Below are positions 57,135-64,000 of a stretch of DNA of 64,000 bases, piece by piece. Source of the stretch: Podospora bellae-mahoneyi (taxonomy: Eukaryota > Ascomycota > Sordariomycetes > Sordariales > Podosporaceae); the NCBI RefSeq assembly GCF_035222275.1, contig NW_026946359.1:5208001-5272000 (forward strand), written 5' to 3'. The stretch's first letter is position 1. Each line of letters begins with the position of its first letter. The position numbers and the translations under genes were made by a program. The notes below the pieces were generated by a model, which ran no database searches, was not told the origin of the DNA, and saw only the letters and a list, made by a program, of their open reading frames with translations.

Positions 57135-58517
57135 GATGGTCGAATTGATGTTGATCTGCCGTTGGAGGTATTTGAAGGGAATGTCTCTTGCCAATATGCA
57201 CAAGTTCTGTCGAAAAGTGTCAGCTGTCATGTGAGATTGATGGAAGGGTAACCTGCCCTAGATTCAGAATGGGATTGTCAACGTTTCAGAGAAAGACAAG
57301 AGTTTCCATGTTCCAAGGGTAGTATGTCAATCAGGGCGATCATGCACCCTTTTCTCGACCATTAAGCCCGGGGCCGTATCTTGAAGAACTCTCAACTTGC
57401 ATCACTTGGTTTTTGGTACTTCGTGAACCTTTCGAGTTCATCAAGATAGATCTATTACAAGTTGAATTCATCGAATTGTCTTGTGTTGGAGCTTACATGG
57501 CTTACACGAGCTCGTTTAAGTGTTCTCCACGTGCAGGGTTCGTGTTGACATTCCGCCCAGCCAACTGCTCCTTCCTACCATCAGTTGGAATGTTGCTCCT
57601 TCGCTCCTTCCCCCTGATCTTGAGGCCACCGGGTATGACGTCCCCAAGATGGCGGAGCTTTGTAGGTACGGAATGCCCAACCAAGGCGCGCGTTTGTCTG
57701 CGACGTCCCTGTCAATTGGCACAGAATAATGGGTTTGGGATTCATCACCTGTTTGCACCACCATGGCACAACCGTTCGGGAGACAACCCGAGGAGCGCCT
57801 TCTTCAAGACCCAGTCACTCTGCTTCTGTTATTGTACCCCTGGTCTTGCAAGGCTACTGGGTGCTGCCGAGGGTATTACCATCTCAACAAGTTGCCATAC
57901 GGCCGGTGCAACGAAGCGTCTCACAACCAAGACAGTACACACCCGCCACCTGCCCGTCTTTTCAAGTCTGGCGGTCTGGCTTCTCTGTCAACGAGATCTA
58001 TTTGCCAGCGGCTATGGGATCTTGTTTCATCCAGGAACTTTTTATCTGATTTTGTCACCAAGTTTAAACGTCTTCCGGAACCAGTTCTTTTCACTCACAA
58101 CCAAGCCAGGTTGACGATATCTCCTCTGCAGCGCGGGTAGCTGCAAGTCTCCTGCATCATCTCGATTTCGCCCTTCTCACCAAGACTGCCTCACTTCTGC
58201 TTGCATTAGAGACTGCTGTCAGTTCCCTGTGTCACCAGTGCCTCTTGTCAGCGGCCACCCGAACAGCACACACAAAGTAAGTGGACCCATTTCCCTGCCC
58301 GATCTTCTTCACCCCCCAAATCTCCCGCGTAACTACTTTCCCGGTCAGTTTCATCATGTTGCTCGACTTTCTGTAACTCACTATTATCGATCTGCACGCC
58401 GATGACCCCCTCTCCCTCCTGGCTTGTACACCCGCACCTCATCATACCCGTCTGATATATCGACGCAAAACTTGCCAACTGACCAACGAACCAGTCACCA
58501 GTTGGAATCCAAATAAC
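57135..58517. other. Intergenic region
   Basis: About 1.4 kb between two plus-strand loci. A 233-codon ORF (57413-58114) is Cys/Phe-rich without pattern and is not supported. The right end is a pyrimidine-rich probable leader. Confidence 0.5.
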
Positions 58518-59628
58518 ATGATCCCATCACCCTCAGGAAGTCCTGGCCGAGGAGACCGACCTGTCTCAGACATCTTAGACTCGCCCATAACCAGATCACC
58601 GCCGCCACCACCGCCGCCTCGGAAAGAGTTCAAAGCCTACGGTCAAGACTACCAGTACGCCGAAACTTGGTCCAATCCGCTTCCAGAGTTTATCGTTCAC
58701 AACCCTGGTACCAAGAACGACGACCCCGGTGCGCTAGAAGCAGGAACGGCCGGAGTTACGGGGGGAATTGGAGCAACGACCACAGCGGGGCCAAGACCTG
58801 AGAGTCTCGACGGCACTCAAGATACCAGTGCCAGCATGGATTACCAGGGGAATATTTCGCATCATCGTCCCGACACTGTCGGATCTAAGGGATCCGTCAT
58901 GAGGGAAGCGGTCTGGGTACCGCCCTACGAGAAACCCTGGTACAGAAAGCTCACCCATCTTCAATGGCTCATCGCCACCGTTACTGTTCTCGGCATCCTT
59001 GCAGTTGTTCTTGCGATTCTGGGAGCGATGGGTATTCTAACCGGGACAGCGTAAGCAAACAGTTTCTCGGGTTGCCTTATTTGTTCGACCTGCTAACATG
59101 GTGTTCTCAGTGGTACTCAGTCGACCTCCGGCGCTGCCGACAGCACGAGTAGTGGAGCCTCAACATCATCTTCAACGACGTCATCATCATCACCAGCTCG
59201 ACCAAGCCCAACAGTAAGTACTCATCTTTTCAGGAACATCTGCCTTTCAAAAAGCTGACACTGGGGAGTCACAGAATCTCGACAACTTTTGCAAAGACTC
59301 GGATTCGTTTCTCAAAGACGTCGGCATCTACAGCATCCAAGTCGATGGTACGACGAACTGGGAGCAAGGATTTGATTCGGCCACCACGGCGGAACTCTGC
59401 TGCAATGCTTGCTTCAAAGCTTCGAATTGTGCCGGCTGGCTACATACCGGCATCGACTTCACACCCTGCACGCTTTTTTCTCTCAAGGAGGGCATTTTCG
59501 ACGAGGCAAAGGATAAGGACAAGTGCCCGAGGGGTCAGGCGAACGAGATCACTTTTAAGGAGGATAACGCGAAGAAGGGTGCCTCTGCGGCAAGGGGACC
59601 TTGTAGCAACGGTTTCAAGTTCGGCTAG
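58518..59628 (+). CDS. Single-pass membrane protein with Cys-rich C-terminal domain
   Basis: Exons 58518-59050, 59111-59213 and 59275-59628; introns are 60 and 61 nt (donors GTAAGC and GTAAGT; acceptors TCTCAG and TCACAG). The protein has 329 residues. The N-terminal ~150 residues are Pro/Gly-rich with a Pro-7 run, then VPPYEKPWYRKLTHLQW. One TM helix follows (LIATVTVLGILAVVLAILGA), with no signal peptide. Next is a Ser/Thr stalk (exon 2), then a domain with eight Cys (NFCKDSDSFL, ELCCNACFKASNCAGW, FTPCTLF, DKCPRG, GPCSNGF), resembling PAN/apple-like fungal extracellular domains. I infer N-in/C-out topology, with the Cys-rich domain facing the wall or a lumen. Ligand and function unknown. Confidence 0.8.
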
Positions 59629-60357
59629 AGGGTTTTCCCATTCATATTATTTTTCTGTTGAGTAGTATGTCTTGTAATTTTGGCCGAGAGGGGTGGTGGT
59701 TAGTTGGATGGCTATTTGTTACTCTTTTGTTCACTCTCGCTCAAGGGAAAGGGAAGGAGGGAGGAGATATTCCCCACGAAAGCCAGATCAATGATAGATA
59801 TGTATGACATGGTAACTGGAAACAATGAGAGCCATTTTGGGGAGGGGATTATAGAGATTTAAGTCTGGGAAAGATGTTTTGATGATGGGTTCTATGTATA
59901 TACTTCGACGTTGCGTTCAATAGCATTCTTTGTGACTGGCATGGGCATCAAGGCGTGAACACATTCAACATGATCCAAAAAAAAAAAAATACTGAGCACA
60001 TGTACAAACATAAAAATAAACATTTCTTTTTTTTCCCCAGAGGGAAAAAGCCTGTCTATTTCGCCGATTATTTCACCAGTTTCCTTTCACACCAAACCAA
60101 TGAATCCAACGAGACCGTCCGTTATGTATGATGGAGAAGCAAACAAGAAAGAACCAAAGACAAGAAAAAAGGAGAACGCAAAACTTTGGAGAGAAAACTC
60201 TAAAATCTTCATGGCTTTTTTGCATTCCTGGCTTGCTGTGTGTGTGTGTTTCCTGTACCTGTTCCGACCATCCCGCCCCTTAGCCACCCTTGCAATTAGC
60301 CACTTACACCTATCGTGTCCTCCCCTATTCTAAAAAAATTGTATCCGAGGGATCGAT
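59629..60357. other. Convergent 3' UTR region
   Basis: About 730 bp between convergent genes, with A and T runs (59978-60030) likely to be poly(A)-signal-rich. No gene. Confidence 0.55.
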
Positions 60358-61670
60358 TTAAAGGCGAAGAAGCTTAACGGCCTGCTGCTCAATCGTCCCC
60401 TCAGTAGGGAAACTCATCTCCTCCAGGCCCTGGGCATACGGCGTGGGCACATCAGCACCAGTGACTCTGGCGGCGGGGGCGTCCAAGTAGTCAAATCCAT
60501 ACTCCATCGTCAACGCCAAAATCTCAGCACTGACGCCAAAAGCAGGGAAGCCAGACTCGACGGCCATCAGACGGTGCGTCTTCTTGAGCGACTTGATGAT
60601 CGTCTCGATATCAAGAGGCTTGATCGACCGGAGGTTGATAACCTCGACATCGACACCGTACTTCTTCTTAAGGTTCTCAGCCGCAACAAGGGACTGCCCG
60701 ACGCAGCGGGAGAGGGTGACCAGAGTCAAATCCTTGCCGGAGCGCTCAATCTTGGCCTTGCCAAAGGGGATGACAAAGTCGTCCTTTTGAGCCTCGGCCG
60801 ACATGGGGAACGACTGGCCGTACATGAGCTCGTTCTCGAGGACGACGACGGGGTTGGGGTCGCGGATGGCAGCTTTGAGAAGGCCCTTGGCGTCTTCGGC
60901 GGACCAGGGGGAGACGACCTTGAGGCCGGGGATGGACCCGTACCAAGCAGAGAAGTCCTGGGAGTGCTGGGCGCCGACGCCGGCGGCAAAACCGTTGGGT
61001 CCGCGGAAGGTGATGTTGCAGGGCTGGATGCCGCCCGACATGTAGAGGGTCTTGGCGGCCGAGTTGACGATTTGGTCAATGGCCTGCATGGCGAAGTTCC
61101 AGGTCATGAACTCGCACTAGACATTGAAGAAGACATTGTTAGCGTATGTAGTAGGGCTAATTGAGTTTGGCATTGTCATTTTTTGACAAGCTGTGGTGGT
61201 GGTGTGGTGCAGTGACGGTGATGCGCGCTTGTGGTGGGGGGATGCGGTGCAAAGGCGGGATGCGGGATGCTGCTGCAATGTGAGGCACTTACAACTGGGT
61301 GCAGACCGCTCAGGGCGGCACCAATGGCCAGACCGGCGAAGCCGGACTCGGTGATGGGTGTGTCGATGACACGCTTCTCGCCGAAGCGGTCCAGGAGGTT
61401 CTTGGTGACCTTGTATGCGCCATTATACTGGGCAACCTCCTCGCCCAGGATGAAGACCTTGTCGTTCTGCTCGAGCTCCTCGGCAAGCGCCTCGTTCAGG
61501 GCATCGCGGACTGTGTACTCCTTGACGCCGGAGGCGTCGGCATATGTCCGTCTTTGTACGCCGGGGATGACGGCGGCCCTGGAGAGGAATGGCGATGCGG
61601 TGGCCGGACGGAGGGCGGAGGTCCTCGCCGTGGCAGCAAGACGAGCCGCTGGTCGGAGATAACGCGACAT
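60358..61670 (-). CDS. pdb1: Pyruvate dehydrogenase E1 component subunit beta, mitochondrial
   Basis: Exons 61670-61293 and 61116-60358, with a 176-nt intron (donor GTAAGT, acceptor GTCTAG), give 378 residues. The first ~43 residues are a textbook mitochondrial presequence ([20 protein letters not shown], ending near QRRTYA). The E1-beta core follows: [57 protein letters not shown], then across the splice [20 protein letters not shown]. The C-terminal transketolase-like domain includes [12 protein letters not shown] and [16 protein letters not shown]. With E1-alpha it decarboxylates pyruvate using thiamine diphosphate. The intron is the longest firmly placed one in a protein gene here. Codons are mostly C-ending, as expected for high expression. 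Confidence 0.96.
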
Positions 61671-62678
61671 GACTTATTTTTTGATGGGGAAAAAAAGCGA
61701 ATCCACAGGGGCACTAAGTCACAGGAGGGGAGGGCGGGCTTTGAGTGCTGAGCTCGCTCGATGTCGAAGGGCCCGCTCAGAAGAGGTTGAGGCACAAACG
61801 AGTGCAAGATCCGCGAGGTCCGGAGGAGGAGGGAAAAGTGGTGATGCAAGAGGTGAAGTGAAGGTCAGCGCCAGAGGGAATTTTTTGGTCCTTTCACCTA
61901 ATCGATGGAAGTTTGGGACAGCTCAGTCGGACTCTGGAGCGTTGAACCCCAACGACAAATTACGCGCTAGCTCAGGATCGGCTTAGTGAGCTGAATCCCT
62001 GTCCCTGTTCTGGTCCGCGCTCGGGAGCTTGGCCGGCCAAACCCACGCCAAACCTTCCACTTGACAGCTCCCAGGGGTCCACAGAAGCTGATGCCCAGTG
62101 GGGTGTTCAAACACTTGTCATGATGAGATTGATAACTCCGAAAGCACATATGGATTGGAAATACTGACATGTTGGTATTTGCATTGATGCGGAGCAGTTC
62201 GGTAACGTTGGGAACGACACCGGAGTCCTCCCTCCCGGGCATCCGGTGTGCATTCACGCCCGCCGCGATATCCTTTGTTTTTCGGGGCTTACCTGGGGTG
62301 TTACAGCGACCGGCCAAGCAGCGTGGGATTGGGTAACCAGATCTGAAATGCAGTGACCGCAGGACCCGCAACGGAGAGCTTCGATGCAAAGTTCGACCGA
62401 GAAAATGCTGACAAGTCAAAAAGTACAAGATGCAAAGGACGAAGGTGGCTTGGGTTCAAACGAATCAAATGGTATTATATATACAACGAATGCCGAGCCA
62501 AGCCGGGTGCTGTCAGAACCCTAGATGACAACCTCCCATTCTCGGTGACTATTATAAGCAATTACAGATTTTCTATATCTCCAATCCAGAGGGCCGTTTC
62601 CCATCCTTTTCATCCGCATCATTACGCGGCCCTAGGTCATCCAGTCGTGTGTCGAGATCTTCATGCGAGGGTATCTTT
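61671..62678. other. Intergenic region
   Basis: About 1.0 kb between two minus-strand genes: the promoter of the E1-beta gene and the 3' UTR of the ERG6 gene. Short ORFs only. Confidence 0.55.
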
Positions 62679-63940
62679 TTAGTTGAGGGGCTTCTGGCCG
62701 ATCATGAGGTACATTGGGGTGAAGAGGTCCTTCTTGGCACCGGCGACGAGACCATCGGCACCCTTGGCGAGGGCATCGGCCGTCTTCTTGGTACCCTTGG
62801 GCGCAAGACCGACCATCTCCAAGAAGCCGGTGAAGACGTGCACGGCACGGCGACCGGCCTTAGTCATGCGGAGGACGGTGAAGAGATCAAAGTACGACTG
62901 CATGTACTTGGTCTCACCAGCAATACCCCAGTACCATGGGATAGGGTCGTCACGCTTGGCAAGATCCTCGTGGTGGAGGAGGTTGAAGCCAGCATCCTTC
63001 ATGGCCTGGATACCCTCGGAGATGGTGACCATGTTGGAGATACCGTCACCCTCCTCGATGGCGAGACGGATATCCCTGTGCTCGAGGTTGTTGTTGTCGT
63101 ACTTGTCGGTCATCAACCACTCGTACACACCGAACTTGCCGCCGGGCTTGAGCACTCTGTAGATTTCGCTATAGACGCCAACAAGCTTGGGGGCGTGGAC
63201 GGTGGCCTCGATTGCGTAAACGGCATCGAAGGAGTTGTCAGGGAAAGACATTTGCTGATACGAGTTAGCACCGTTGCCAGGTAAACGTGACTCCGGAGCC
63301 TTGACGTACCATGAAATCACCCTTCACATATTTGAGCTGGCCAGAGAGACCCTCCTTGACGGCGTACCGGGTGGCGCGCTCAATCTGGTAGTCGTTGTTG
63401 TTGAGACCGGTGATGTGGCAGTCGGTGAACTTGGCGATCTCTCTGGCGGGACCACCAATACCGCAACCAACATCCAGAACCTTGTCACCGGCCTGGATGC
63501 CGATCTTCATGGCGAGGTAGTGCTCGTGACGAGCAATGGCCTGGTAGAAGCTCTCCCCGAGAGAGTAGCGGCAGAAGTGGAAGGACTGGCCCCAGCCATA
63601 CTCATACAAATCGGTGGCCAGGTTGTAGTAGTGTCTGGTCAGAGTCGCGTACTCCTTGGTGCGGGCCTGGATAGGGGTATGGTCAGTACGCGTCTGGAGC
63701 ACAAGGTGAACAGCTGATGGGACCCACCTCTCTGTCGGCGTCGGTCTCGTTCTCGGCGGTCTTGTTGTCGAAGTGCTTGAAGTACTCGTCAACGGCGACC
63801 TTGTTGGCCTCGGTGTCCTTGGAAAGCATGGCAGCGAAACCACCCTTGGCTTCCGTGGACTTGCCGTGCATGGCCTTCATGAACTCGGCATCGCGCTTGT
63901 GGTCCTCCTTCTCGAGGGCGATTTGGTTGGCGGAAACCAT
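62679..63940 (-). CDS. erg6: Sterol 24-C-methyltransferase (ERG6)
   Basis: Three exons: 63940-63728, 63666-63310 and 63254-62679; introns are 61 and 55 nt (branch GCTAAC in the second). The 381 residues match the usual Erg6 length. Sterol-binding region I is [17 protein letters not shown] motif I is [16 protein letters not shown], then [12 protein letters not shown], and region II is AIEATVHAP. The C-terminal sterol-methyltransferase domain includes [18 protein letters not shown] and ends [14 protein letters not shown]. It methylates zymosterol-type sterols at C-24 in ergosterol synthesis, at the ER or lipid droplets. Codons are C-ending throughout, without the intragenic switch seen in many neighbours. 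The ATG at 63940 lies 60 bp from the window edge. Confidence 0.97.
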
Positions 63941-64000
63941 GTTGAATGTTGAATTAGAAGGGAGTGAATAGAATAATTAAACCGAGTACTGTTGGAAGAA

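Noticed and set aside
57413-58114. 233-codon plus-strand ORF
   Set aside because: Cys/Phe/Leu-rich without order, no domain, composition like non-coding neighbours.

Overview
The window looks like nuclear DNA of a filamentous ascomycete, most likely a Sordariomycete (Sordariales-like). The coding genes are split by short introns of mostly 50-76 nt, with GTRNGY-type donors, CTAAC-like branch sites and CAG/TAG acceptors. The gene set is fungal: ERG6, a CysA-type serine transacetylase, a Ysa1-type Nudix enzyme, NACHT and ubiquitin-like-domain genes of the fungal incompatibility type, and two MFS carriers. Two tRNA genes carry introns after nucleotide 37. I see no intact transposon, retroelement, CRISPR array or rRNA gene. 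Exon joins were read by eye from splice signals plus reading-frame continuity.

Layout, left to right. 0-5 kb: the 3' part of a ubiquitin-like-domain (ULD) gene and a convergent, frame-disrupted NACHT NLR gene, a typical fast-evolving fungal immune or incompatibility neighbourhood. 5-12.5 kb: a fungal-specific Ser/Pro-rich protein (minus), an MFS carrier with a poly-Asn tail, and a two-exon protein with PPxY-like motifs. 12.6-15.1 kb: two Nudix hydrolase genes of different subfamilies pointing at each other across an intron-bearing tRNA-Ala(UGC). 16.2-18 kb: a second MFS carrier. 19.7-26.6 kb: a 1005-aa Pro-rich protein, the mitochondrial CysA-like serine O-acyltransferase, and a conserved protein of unknown function. 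29.8-33.6 kb: a Cid1-family terminal nucleotidyltransferase. 38.9-44.6 kb: an AhpC/TSA-like protein and a five-exon disordered protein. 49.3-55.3 kb: a free-standing AlaX-type alanyl-tRNA editing protein, a SAM methyltransferase, tRNA-Thr(AGU), a gamma-glutamylcyclotransferase-like protein and an SLC35F-type carrier. 56.4-64 kb: a frame-broken short-chain dehydrogenase, a single-pass Cys-rich membrane protein, pyruvate dehydrogenase E1-beta and ERG6.

Gene order is mixed, with no operon-like or clear secondary-metabolite cluster. Three long stretches lack any gene I can support (26.6-29.8, 33.6-38.9 and 44.6-49.3 kb). The most unusual signal is not a gene. In about ten moderately expressed-looking genes the coding strand is C-rich and G-poor in its 5' half, then switches sharply to G/T-rich and C-poor in its 3' half, on both DNA strands. 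ERG6, with optimal codons throughout, does not switch.
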